The notes under the pieces: generated by a model
Told to the model about the DNA's origin: nothing
Seen by the model: only the letters and a program-made list of their open reading frames with translations
The model's database searches: none
Shown here: one piece after another, positions 47,263-55,144 of the stretch
Layout of the letters: each line of letters begins with the position of its first letter
How positions within the stretch are numbered: position 1 is the first letter of the stretch
Assembly (NCBI RefSeq): GCF_030816015.1
Contig: NZ_JAUSXN010000001.1
Coordinates: forward strand, 5,580,001-5,644,000
DNA length: 64,000 nucleotides
Reading direction: 5' to 3'
From: Pedobacter sp. W3I1
Lineage (GTDB): Bacteria > Bacteroidota > Bacteroidia > Sphingobacteriales > Sphingobacteriaceae
Translations under genes and position numbers: made by a program

Positions 47263-47743
47263 CTTATAAGGCGTTTCGACGGGCTCAACGTGACAAATTC
47301 GGAGTAAATTACAAATATGAGTAAGATTCACGAACTGGATCTGCGTCATCATCTTAAATCAGTGGAATCTAAAAAAGGTTTCCCGCAGATCAACGGATTT
47401 TCGCAGATTTTAAAAAGCATGTAGGAGTCTTATTATAAATTGTCATCCTGAGCTTGTCGAAGGACCTGGTTTAAATATCTTATAAGGCGTTTCGACGGGC
47501 TCAACGTGACAAATTCGGAGTAAATAACAAATATGAGTAAGATTCACAAACTGGATCTGCGTCATCATCTTAAATCAGCGGGAATAATGTAAAACGTTTC
47601 CCACAGATCAACGGATTTTCGCAGATTTTTAGAAAATTACAGAGCTGTAAACTGCCAACCGTAAACTGTCAGCCGATAACTAATTACTTTCCTTTTACAC
47701 ATCTTCGTCGTACCTTTATTTAATCAAAAAAAAGGAAAGATAT
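47263..47743. other. Gene-free region: rest of the tandem repeat array and msrA leader
   Basis: It contains the remainder of unit B, unit C and part of unit D of the array, then about 110 bp of AT-rich leader of the msrA gene including a CAGAGCTGTAAACTG / AACTGTCAGC-type palindromic stretch. Confidence 0.6.
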
Positions 47744-48232
47744 ATGAATACTGAAAAAGCCATTCTTGCAGGCGGCTGCTTTTGGGGAGTAGAAGAACTG
47801 ATCCGTCATTACCCTGGCGTTATCTCAACAGTTGTTGGATACACTGGTGGTGATGTTCCCAATGCCACTTACCGGAACCATGGCACACATGCCGAAGCCA
47901 TTGAAGTTACTTTTGATCCAACTATTTTAACTTACCGCAAATTATTAGAATATTTCTTCCAGATCCACGATCCGAGCACACGCAACAGACAGGGAAATGA
48001 TGTAGGCACCTCTTACCGTTCAGCTATTTTCTATAACAGCGAAGAACAAAAAGATACCGCGAATGCATTAATTGCAGAGCTGGATGCTTCTGGCAAATGG
48101 CCTGGCAAAATTGTAACCGAGGTTGTACCTGAAACCGATTTTTGGAATGCAGAAGAAGAACACCAGGATTATTTACAGAAAAATCCTTACGGTTATACCT
48201 GCCATTTCGAAAGACCAGACTGGAAATTATAA
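47744..48232 (+). CDS. msrA: Peptide methionine-S-sulfoxide reductase A
   Basis: The 162-aa cytoplasmic enzyme has the MsrA active site GGCFWGVEELI with Cys12, plus GYTGGDVPNATYRNHGTHAEAI, HDPSTRNRQGNDVGTSYRSA and EEEHQDYLQKNPYGYTCH. It reduces oxidised methionine (S form) with thioredoxin. There is no signal peptide and no fused MsrB domain. It is a single gene after the repeat array. Confidence 0.96.
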   Translation: MNTEKAILAGGCFWGVEELIRHYPGVISTVVGYTGGDVPNATYRNHGTHAEAIEVTFDPTILTYRKLLEYFFQIHDPSTRNRQGNDVGTSYRSAIFYNSEEQKDTANALIAELDASGKWPGKIVTEVVPETDFWNAEEEHQDYLQKNPYGYTCHFERPDWKL

Positions 48233-48316
48233 ATAAGGTCGTTATTAAAAGGCACGAAGCAATTTGACAGAAAACAGGAGAATCAGTTTAGTTTTCCGGA
48301 AATCAGATACAGTGGC

Positions 48317-48443
48317 ATTTAGATTTATTCGGTCCCGCTCTCGCTTCTGCTCCGATGAAGAATCGGGAGCATCTCGCTTTGATCGGGTTTAAGTGGCGCG
48401 GCAAGCAATGCTATTTGGGGCTGCACGATGCTGGAATAGACCC
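48317..48443 (+). repeat. Dispersed structured repeat, copy 3
   Basis: GGTCCCGCTCTCGCTTCTG, hairpin GCTCCGAT-gaaga-ATCGGGAGC, then GATCGGGTTTAAGTGGCGCG and GCAAGCAATGCTATTTGGGG. It matches copy 1 at 28950-29075 across the whole length, with paired changes in the hairpin stem. Confidence 0.65.
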
Positions 48444-48667
48444 TATCTATCTGCACCATGCTAACCAACCTTAAATAGTAGCAAATCTCTCCAATTTTAA
48501 ACCTGATTGCCGCGGAAATCCTTTTTTGTCACCCTGAGCGTAGTCGAAGGGCAAAAAAGATTGTAGCAGAAAGCAGGACAAACGTTAATTGAGCACAGCA
48601 ATTGCTTTCCAAACTAAAATAATAGCCTGTTTAAATTTGATGCTATCATTTTACTTATCTAACATTT

Positions 48668-48741
48668 TTGTCACACTGAGCGGAGTCGAAGTGCTTTTAA
48701 TACATCGAAAAATGGGTCTTCGACTCCGCTCAGACTGACAA
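48668..48741. repeat. REP-like palindrome (TGTCACxCTGAGC family)
   Basis: TTGTCACACTGAGCGGAGTC and the following GAAG (48668-48691) pair with CTTC and GACTCCGCTCAGACTGACAA (48718-48741), nearly perfect over 24 bp. Confidence 0.85.
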
Positions 48742-48770
48742 GCTCTTAAAACAATAACAACCTTAAATAG

Positions 48771-48805
48771 AAAAGGCAATTTTCTTAATCGAAAATTGCC
48801 TTTTT
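48771..48805 (-). terminator. Terminator of the YncE/phosphatase gene
   Basis: AAAAGGCAATTTTC and GAAAATTGCCTTTTT form a 14-bp stem with a 6-nt loop, with an A-run on one side and a T-run on the other, 27 bp after the stop of the minus-strand gene. Confidence 0.85.
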
Positions 48806-48831
48806 GTTTAAAACATAATCATAACAGATCA

Positions 48832-51273
48832 CTAATCATCGTCATCTTTTTTCTTCTTCTCTAGGATTACGAAAGCACTCCGTTTTGGCGCCGGCATTAC
48901 CGATTGTTCCCCTTTTACCGATTTCCATACCACTTCGTTTAAATCTAAATCTGGTGCCGAATCTTCTTTGGCAAAATTAAACAGTTCAGAACGTCTGCTG
49001 CTCTCATTTACCGCCACATTCCTTGTATCTAAATCAATAAGCGGCTGAATCACATTATAAGGCGTAAAATCTGGTGTAGCCGTAAAACATTCGTATAATG
49101 GCATAGCAGCAGCATCGTACTGGCTCATTGGCGGTAAACCTAAAATAAGTTCCATTGTTCTTAAAAATCCCGAAGTAGAGTACATGGTATGCACAGGCGT
49201 ATTTCTTTTTACGTACGGACCAACCACATATGCCGGCGAACGGTGAGCATCGACATGATCGGGTCCATTCTGTGCATCATCTTCCAGAATAAAAACAACC
49301 GATTCTTTCCAGATTTTGCTATGCGATAAATGCTCCAAAATACGACCTACAGCCAGATCGTTATCGGCAACTGCGGCTTGTGGCGAGTATTTCCCTTTTT
49401 TTTGTCCACTGGTATGATCGTTAGATATTCTTAAAGTATTAAACTGAGGCACAACACCTGCAACCAGTAACGAATCGAAATCATGCTGCCAGGCATCTAC
49501 CCGTACCTGATCTTTAATATCCATGTCAAAACCCGGCGAAGCCGTGCACATATGCCCTTGTAGCGATTTAATATTCGCCTTGCCATAATCACCAAACTCA
49601 CCATAACTGCGGTAACTTACCCCTGCCCTTTGGCAGTAATCCCAGATAAAACCACCTTTTGGATAAGTAACAGGTCGGCCGCCTTCAAAGGTTGTGCTCC
49701 CACCGCGAGCACCATAACTGGTTGGCCAGGTTTTTTCTACCACATCGGTTGCATATGCGGCCATACTCCAGTTGTGCCCATCGGCACTTACCTCCGCATC
49801 AACATAGAAATTATCAAGCAGCACATAGTTTTCGGCAAAAGCATGCTGATTAGGTGTAATTTTTCTACCGAAAAGTGTTAAAGTAGAATCGCCGTTTCCT
49901 TTTGGCAAGTCGCCAAGCACCTGATCGTATGTTCTGTTTTCTTTAATGATATAAAAAACGTGTTTAATGGGCGATTTTTCGTTCTGTTTACGCGGAATAG
50001 GATTTCCTGCTTCACCATCGGCAGTAATAGTCCGTTTATCGGTAAAGGGGGTATTGGCATACACCTGTTTGGTATATAGCTTTAACTGCTCAGGCTTTGG
50101 CGTATCAATAAAAGATAAGGTGCCTTTAAACAAACCAGCAATATATTGCAATCTGCTATTGGCCGTACTGCCCATGTGGTAACCGCTATTATCTACTTTA
50201 GAAATCGGTTGTGGCCCTTGAGGGTTGGCCATAGATGTATTGCCTTTACCATTGGTAACCAAAATTTTCGAACCGAGCACCTTAACACTTGTTGGGTACC
50301 AGCCTACCGGAATAAAGCCCTGGCTCAGGCTTAATCCAGGTTTACTTACATCGAAAACAGCCAAACAGTTATTGTCAGCATTGGCGATGTACAAAGTTTT
50401 TTCGTTGGCACTTAAAGCCAGACCATTAGTGGTAGAACCCGTTAACTGTGTGGCATAAAGGGTAGTAGCAATGGTTTCAATTACCTTATTGTTCAAAGTA
50501 TTGATTACGGAAACGGTATTATCGTTGGCATTGGCTACAAAAAGAATAGTACCTTTTTTATTAAGCAATAATTCATTCGGGTGATCGCCAACAGGAATCT
50601 GCTGTGAAATGCTTTCTGAAACTAAATTGATAACAGCAACAGATTTTCCGCCCCAGAGCGAAACATAGAGTTTGCTTTCATCTGCTGATAAAACACAGCT
50701 GTAGGCAATTGCAGGAAGCTGAATTTTTTTCAGGATTTGCTTTGCAGTAGGATTGATAATGTATAAACTGCTATCCTCTTTGGTTACAGTATATAGTTTA
50801 CTGTTGTTTTTGTTTACCACAATCCCCGCCGGACTAATTTTTCCCTTTGGCCAAACCGGACCGAGTTTAATCGTATCACTTTTGCCAAGTTTATCGTTCT
50901 GGATATTGAAATCCAAAATCCAGTTGTCGTTACCACCTGAGGCATACAGGTGTTTTTCATCTTTACTAAAAGCAATTCCATACCACGATTTGCTTAGTAC
51001 TTTTTCATCGATAATCTTTTCTGTTTTGGCATCAAGCAATTGCAATGACTGTGTACTTTGTCCGTTGTTGGTAATGGCTAGGTATTTACCCGAAGCACTC
51101 AGCTGCATATTTAAAGGCAAATCGCCCAATTGCAGTGAATGCCCTGCCGGACTCAGCTTCCATCCATTAGGGAGTAAGATCTGCTGAGTGCTTCCGTTTT
51201 TACCAGGCCATTGTGCAAATCCTTTTTGGATGAACAGGAAGCCCAACAATATAAATAAGTATGATTTTTTCAT
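48832..51273 (-). CDS. Exported YncE-like beta-propeller fused to a phosphoesterase domain
   Basis: The 813-aa protein has a signal peptide (LFILLGFLFIQKGFAQ). Residues about 40-380 are a seven-bladed YVTN/YncE propeller (VAVINLVSESISQQIPVGDH, LFVANANDNTVSVINTLNNK). Residues about 420-770 are an alkaline-phosphatase-superfamily phosphoesterase (HVFYIIKENRTYDQVLGDLP, SADGHNWSMAAYATD, ILEDDAQNGPDHVDAHRSPA). The end KKKKDDDD is unusually charged. It should hydrolyse phosphoester or phospholipid-like substrates outside the cytoplasm. It is the last gene of a minus-strand cluster with a barrel protein and a metallophosphoesterase. Confidence 0.92.
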   Translation of the reverse strand: MKKSYLFILLGFLFIQKGFAQWPGKNGSTQQILLPNGWKLSPAGHSLQLGDLPLNMQLSASGKYLAITNNGQSTQSLQLLDAKTEKIIDEKVLSKSWYGIAFSKDEKHLYASGGNDNWILDFNIQNDKLGKSDTIKLGPVWPKGKISPAGIVVNKNNSKLYTVTKEDSSLYIINPTAKQILKKIQLPAIAYSCVLSADESKLYVSLWGGKSVAVINLVSESISQQIPVGDHPNELLLNKKGTILFVANANDNTVSVINTLNNKVIETIATTLYATQLTGSTTNGLALSANEKTLYIANADNNCLAVFDVSKPGLSLSQGFIPVGWYPTSVKVLGSKILVTNGKGNTSMANPQGPQPISKVDNSGYHMGSTANSRLQYIAGLFKGTLSFIDTPKPEQLKLYTKQVYANTPFTDKRTITADGEAGNPIPRKQNEKSPIKHVFYIIKENRTYDQVLGDLPKGNGDSTLTLFGRKITPNQHAFAENYVLLDNFYVDAEVSADGHNWSMAAYATDVVEKTWPTSYGARGGSTTFEGGRPVTYPKGGFIWDYCQRAGVSYRSYGEFGDYGKANIKSLQGHMCTASPGFDMDIKDQVRVDAWQHDFDSLLVAGVVPQFNTLRISNDHTSGQKKGKYSPQAAVADNDLAVGRILEHLSHSKIWKESVVFILEDDAQNGPDHVDAHRSPAYVVGPYVKRNTPVHTMYSTSGFLRTMELILGLPPMSQYDAAAMPLYECFTATPDFTPYNVIQPLIDLDTRNVAVNESSRRSELFNFAKEDSAPDLDLNEVVWKSVKGEQSVMPAPKRSAFVILEKKKKDDDD

Positions 51274-51297
51274 TTTCTTAAATTGAAGATAGAAATA

Positions 51298-52137
51298 CTA
51301 TCGATGAAGATTAAAGTTAACCAAAGCCCTGATGGTATAACCATTGCCCGATGCTACGGAACCGATCTCGCGGATGGCCTCTGATGGAATAGCCTGACTA
51401 CGCGTGGCGTAAAAAACAGGTCCGCCGGAAATAGAGAAGGAAAGTTTTGAATGATTTGGTTCCAGATTGATGGATGGCCCAATCATTACCTTTGCACCGC
51501 CTTCTGCTTCATCCTTTTCCCAAAAACCTTCTAAATCCTGCCCTAAGGCTTCGAAGCCAAGGTATAAAACATTAGAAACACGGTGCTGATACCCAAAACT
51601 GCTAATAAAATCTAGCTTATCCCTGGTTTTATCAAAAGCTTTTTCAAAACGAAGGTTTCCCGCCATTCTCCAGTTTGTATGATCAAATGAAGCGGTGATC
51701 CGGCTAATCGCCGAACCAACGTTCGACCAATCTCTGCTTAAACCTAAACCAGCACCTAACCTGAAACCAGCTATGCTTTTACCACCCACTAAATCTCTGA
51801 TTACTTCAGCTTGTTCTGCAGAGGTTACACCTCCTGAATTGGCAAAACCGATTGCCGCGGTAGCATATAAGGTAAGCCTACTTCCTAAATATCCTTTAAC
51901 ACCAAACTGTTGCCCTAAGCCATCATAACCGAACTGTCCGTTGGTTCTTTCACCGTAACTTCCCGAATAATGGATATTCCAACGGTGATTTTCTGCAGTT
52001 AGTGTATTCAGCGAAAACAAAAAAGGCTGGGCAGCATCAGTTCCCGTCTTCAATTCAGGCTTCTCTGCTCCTATCTTTTGTGCGGCACAGTTTAAAGCAA
52101 TGCCGGCAAAAATAATTGACAAAAATGTCTTTTTCAT
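51298..52137 (-). CDS. Putative outer-membrane beta-barrel protein
   Basis: The 279-aa protein has a signal peptide (FLSIIFAGIALNCAAQ) and many amphipathic beta strands ending in the aromatic/aliphatic pattern of barrels (YTIRALVNFNLHR). No family is recognised. It sits between the phosphoesterase (24 bp) and metallophosphoesterase (15 bp) genes, and so is very likely cotranscribed with them. Confidence 0.8.
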   Translation of the reverse strand: MKKTFLSIIFAGIALNCAAQKIGAEKPELKTGTDAAQPFLFSLNTLTAENHRWNIHYSGSYGERTNGQFGYDGLGQQFGVKGYLGSRLTLYATAAIGFANSGGVTSAEQAEVIRDLVGGKSIAGFRLGAGLGLSRDWSNVGSAISRITASFDHTNWRMAGNLRFEKAFDKTRDKLDFISSFGYQHRVSNVLYLGFEALGQDLEGFWEKDEAEGGAKVMIGPSINLEPNHSKLSFSISGGPVFYATRSQAIPSEAIREIGSVASGNGYTIRALVNFNLHR

Positions 52138-52152
52138 CTGATGATTTATTCG

Positions 52153-52998
52153 TTAAAATTTGGTTTCATTTAATAATGGCGATCCACTTGCATTTACCTG
52201 ATAAGTTTGGATCTTATCATTTTCATCAACCTCTACTATCCGGTAACCTTTATAAGCTGTGCCCCAGTTTCCGCCTATATGTGCATCGAAAAAATGAGGA
52301 AGTTTATCGGTATAAAAAACAGCATCAAGACTGTGGTCGTGCCCGTGGAATACTGCTTTTACATTTGCATAGCTATGCAGCAGCTTAATCGTATCCTGAC
52401 ATTCTATAAAAGGGCTTTCGGGCACCCAAAAATGAGGCGGGATATGTAATACCACGAAAACAGTTTTCAGGCTTTTAAACTTATCTAATTCCAGCTTTAA
52501 AAAATCGTTGTTCGGGCACAAGTAAGTTCCTTTGGTATCAGAAGTGTTAGCCAAAACAAAGCCAACCCCATTTTTCTCAAAAGAAAAGTTATCCTCGTAA
52601 CCAAAAACAGATTTCCAGATCTTAGCGTCAGCATGATCATGGTTACCCGGGATGGCATAAAAAGGAAATTTAAGTTTATCGTAATACTCTTTTTTTACTT
52701 CTGATAATAGTTCCGGGCGATCGTGTACCAGATCTCCATTAATGATTACAAAGTTTAACGGATTTTTATCGTGCGCTTCGTTTAACCACCTTACAATATT
52801 TTCATGATTGAGCTTATAATCTGTTCCGGGTTGGCCATAATGTCCATCAGATGCAATGGCGAAACGCAACTTTGGCGCTTTACCTGTTTTTACAGAAAGA
52901 GGATGCTGTTCATCAGCAAATGAGGAAAGAACTGGCGAAATACTGGCTACAATGGCAGCAGCCAAACTATTTTTCAGGAAAAATCGTCTGTTAGACAT
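52153..52998 (-). CDS. Exported metallophosphoesterase
   Basis: The 281-aa protein begins with a twin-arginine-like signal (SNRRFFLKNSLAAAIVASI), suggesting export in folded form. It has all metal-binding blocks of the calcineurin-like family: DGHYG (Asp51, His53), INGDLVHD, GNHDHAD, VVLHIPPHF and GHDHSLDA. The substrate is unknown; with the neighbouring phosphoesterase it may scavenge phosphate from organic phosphoesters. It is the first gene of the cluster. Confidence 0.92.
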   Translation of the reverse strand: MSNRRFFLKNSLAAAIVASISPVLSSFADEQHPLSVKTGKAPKLRFAIASDGHYGQPGTDYKLNHENIVRWLNEAHDKNPLNFVIINGDLVHDRPELLSEVKKEYYDKLKFPFYAIPGNHDHADAKIWKSVFGYEDNFSFEKNGVGFVLANTSDTKGTYLCPNNDFLKLELDKFKSLKTVFVVLHIPPHFWVPESPFIECQDTIKLLHSYANVKAVFHGHDHSLDAVFYTDKLPHFFDAHIGGNWGTAYKGYRIVEVDENDKIQTYQVNASGSPLLNETKF

Positions 52999-53194
52999 CA
53001 GGATAATTTATGTTTTGTATCAAAGCCCAATATTAGGACGATCAGGCTTCTTAAACATAAATTTAATGTTATGATTAGGTTAACCGAAGCATAACTGTGT
53101 ATCAATTTTATAACAAAAAATGATCTGCAACTGCTAGGCAAGGCATAATATTTATCCAACAAAACAATTTAGCTCCTGCAGGGATTATTCTATT

Positions 53195-53635
53195 ATGAAA
53201 CTACTTAAATCATTACTCGCTGGCTTTGCAGGTGCTGCAGCCCTTAATATTTTGCATGAAAGTGTAAGGCGGCTTGATCCTGATGCACCCCGGATCGACC
53301 TTTTGGGCGAACAGGCACTCTCAAAATCAATGAACCGTTTAAAGCTTGAAGCACCTGGCGGCAATAATCTCTATCTGGCCACCCTCGCCGGTGATATCAT
53401 AAGCAACAGCTTATATTATAGTGCTATTGGTTTCGGAGACAGTAAAAACATTTATTTGAAAGGTGCAATTGCTGGTATTACCGCTGGTTTGGGCGCAATA
53501 AGCATCCCCGATAAAATTGGATTAGATGATACTCCGGTTACTAAAACGGATAAAACAAAGATCCTAACGGTGGTTTGGTATGCTATAGGCGGGCTGGTAA
53601 CGGCAGCGGTTTTTAACCGCTTAAAAAAGGCCTAG
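53195..53635 (+). CDS. Small membrane-associated protein, 146 aa
   Basis: It has an N-terminal hydrophobic segment (LLAGFAGAAALNILHESV), a middle hydrophobic region (AIAGITAGLGAISI) and a C-terminal one (VVWYAIGGLVTAAVFNRL). It looks like a conserved Bacteroidota membrane protein of unknown role. It is a single gene; divergent from the metallophosphoesterase gene by 196 bp. Confidence 0.7.
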   Translation: MKLLKSLLAGFAGAAALNILHESVRRLDPDAPRIDLLGEQALSKSMNRLKLEAPGGNNLYLATLAGDIISNSLYYSAIGFGDSKNIYLKGAIAGITAGLGAISIPDKIGLDDTPVTKTDKTKILTVVWYAIGGLVTAAVFNRLKKA

Positions 53636-53651
53636 CATAATGAAAACGCTT

Positions 53652-53756
53652 ATTCATCGGTCTGTGTCCGCACAGAATGGCAAGCAAATAATTCTTCCTA
53701 TTGAATACATGATAAAAGCCAACTTGAAGGTCTGTGAATTCACAGACCTTGGATTA
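53652..53756. repeat. Palindromic GGTCTGTG unit, copy 1
   Basis: It begins with GGTCTGTGTCCGCACAGA (53659-53676) and ends with a perfect 24-bp palindrome at 53727-53750 (AAGGTCTGTGAA and its complement). The interior differs from copy 2 at 54376, while both ends are conserved. Confidence 0.75.
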
Positions 53757-54375
53757 GTAATTGAAACTACCGAAACCTTGCCCCAGTTTTTCATGGCTGT
53801 TACTAAAGGAGGAAAATCCTTCATTGCATTCAGGATGACAAATCCCCAAAACTGGACATCATTCCCGCGCAGGCGGGAATCCTAATGCAATAGCTTTATA
53901 GTACTCAATCCTTCGGGAATAAGGAACCGGAGAGCTTCTATCGGAATACAATGGAAAGCAGGACGACAGGAACCTAAGTAATTAAACGAAATAGAGATCA
54001 CGCGTATATTCCTCTGCTCCGTGCTATCCGGCCTGGCAGATTTTCGTAGAAATAAGCATTGAAATTCTTGCACTACCCCCTCAATACCTTACAGCCCATG
54101 GCAATATACAGTCCCGATTTTTCATCGGGGCCTCCATATTGCCGCAATAAGAATTTAGATAGCTTAGTTCAAGAAAAGGTGTAAGCCTTGGTTTTTTGGT
54201 TCCTTTTTCATCAAGGAAAAAGGACTAGCCACGGCGGCAATGAGCCGTTTCAAAATATTTAATTGTACTTTATAACAGTGGGCGCTTTAAGATTCCCGCC
54301 TGCGCGGGAATGACGAACTATGTTTATGAAAAGTACAAAGATCTCTCCACTTAGAGATGACGATACTTAGAGACC

Positions 54376-54480
54376 CATTCCTCGGTCTGTGTCCTCACAG
54401 AACGAAAAACAACAGTTTGCAATGAAAAAATTCAATAAAAGAGTGAAAAACAAAAGGTCTGTGGAGACACAGACCCTGGA
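54376..54480. repeat. Palindromic GGTCTGTG unit, copy 2
   Basis: It begins with GGTCTGTGTCCTCACAGAAC (54384-54403) and ends with GGTCTGTGGAGACACAGACC (54456-54475). The two ends are also inverted copies of each other, 17 of 20. The unit stops about 8 bp before the stop codon of the LysE gene. Confidence 0.75.
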
Positions 54481-54482
54481 TA

Positions 54483-55136
54483 CTATAGAATAACGATTGC
54501 CTGTTTGACAACCAGATAAGCTGCCAGTGCGTATAAAAATATAGCAATCGATTTATTGATGATCAAACTGCTCAGCGCAAATTTCTCCTGGATATAAGTT
54601 GCAAAATGTGCATATACGTAAAGTGCCAGAGAAGAACCTACCCCAGAGCCTAAACTAAAGATTACCAGGGAGAGGTAATCGGTTTCGATCCATTGGTGTA
54701 AAATTACATAATTGCCAAAAAACAGCCAGAATGGAATCTGTACGGGGTTTAACACCCCTAAAATTAATCCGTATAAAACGCTTCCGCTGCGTTTATCATC
54801 TTTTTTATTGCTCGTTTTAGGTACTTTTTTTCGGTTTTTCCAGGTAATTGTACCCATCACCAGAAACATTAAAATCATAAAGCAATCAACCAGGGTGCTT
54901 AACCGCACCTCGCTTACCGCCTCGTTTGGATTGATATCGCTCATAGCCCATCTCGCGAAACGCATCATTCCAAAAGTGAAAAACACTTCTACACAAGAGA
55001 ACGATAGAATAAAATACCAAACCTGCCGCATGCCCTTGTTAATGGCAAGCTGTGCAACGGTGAGATTAATGTTGCCCGGGGGGATATAGCCCATGGCATT
55101 GAGAACGATGCCGATGAAAAACGTTAGAAAAAGCAT
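54483..55136 (-). CDS. LysE/RhtB-family amino-acid exporter
   Basis: The 217-aa inner-membrane protein has about six membrane segments and the family start FFIGIVLNAMGYIPPGNINL TVAQ, with the PGN motif in place of the usual PGP. A polar loop (KNRKKVPKTSNKKDDKRSGS) precedes the second half. It probably exports amino acids or related small molecules. It lies 8 bp after uvrA on the same strand. Confidence 0.87.
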   Translation of the reverse strand: MLFLTFFIGIVLNAMGYIPPGNINLTVAQLAINKGMRQVWYFILSFSCVEVFFTFGMMRFARWAMSDINPNEAVSEVRLSTLVDCFMILMFLVMGTITWKNRKKVPKTSNKKDDKRSGSVLYGLILGVLNPVQIPFWLFFGNYVILHQWIETDYLSLVIFSLGSGVGSSLALYVYAHFATYIQEKFALSSLIINKSIAIFLYALAAYLVVKQAIVIL

Positions 55137-55144
55137 TGCCGAAA

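Larger units (their letters stand above)
45625..47627. repeat. Tandem array of about 218-bp intergenic units, one split by an IS
   Basis: The marker CAACGGATTTTCGCAGATTT recurs with unit starts near 45647, 45866, 47382 and 47600. The spacing is 219 bp, then 216 bp after removal of the 1,300 bp added by the IS and its target duplication, then 218 bp. Each full unit contains GTCATCCTGAGCTTGTCGAA, then CGTTTCGACGGGCTCAACG, then CTGGATCTGCGTCATCATC. These arms form palindromes of the REP-like family seen elsewhere. Confidence 0.85.
48233..48770. other. Gene-free region with three repeat elements
   Basis: This stretch holds copy 3 of the structured repeat (48317-48443), a half element at 48528-48555 (TTGTCACCCTGAGCGTAGTC) and the palindrome at 48668-48741. 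No coding frame is convincing. Confidence 0.6.
53636..54482. other. Long gene-free region with duplicated palindromic units
   Basis: No gene in 847 bp. Small frames here are translated repeats (ending SFPRRRES). It holds the two about 100-bp palindromic units (53652-53756 and 54376-54480), two CCCGCxxGCGCGGGAATGA-type hairpins (53861-53883 and 54293-54315), and a CCCGATTTTTCATCGGGG hairpin near 54112. Confidence 0.7.

Noticed and set aside
45625..47627. Tandem units as a CRISPR array
   Set aside because: Period is about 218 bp with almost identical whole units; there are no short repeats with unique spacers and no cas genes.
53640..53885. 81-codon frame in the repeat region
   Set aside because: It is a translation of palindromic repeats (ends SFPRRRES), a common false ORF.
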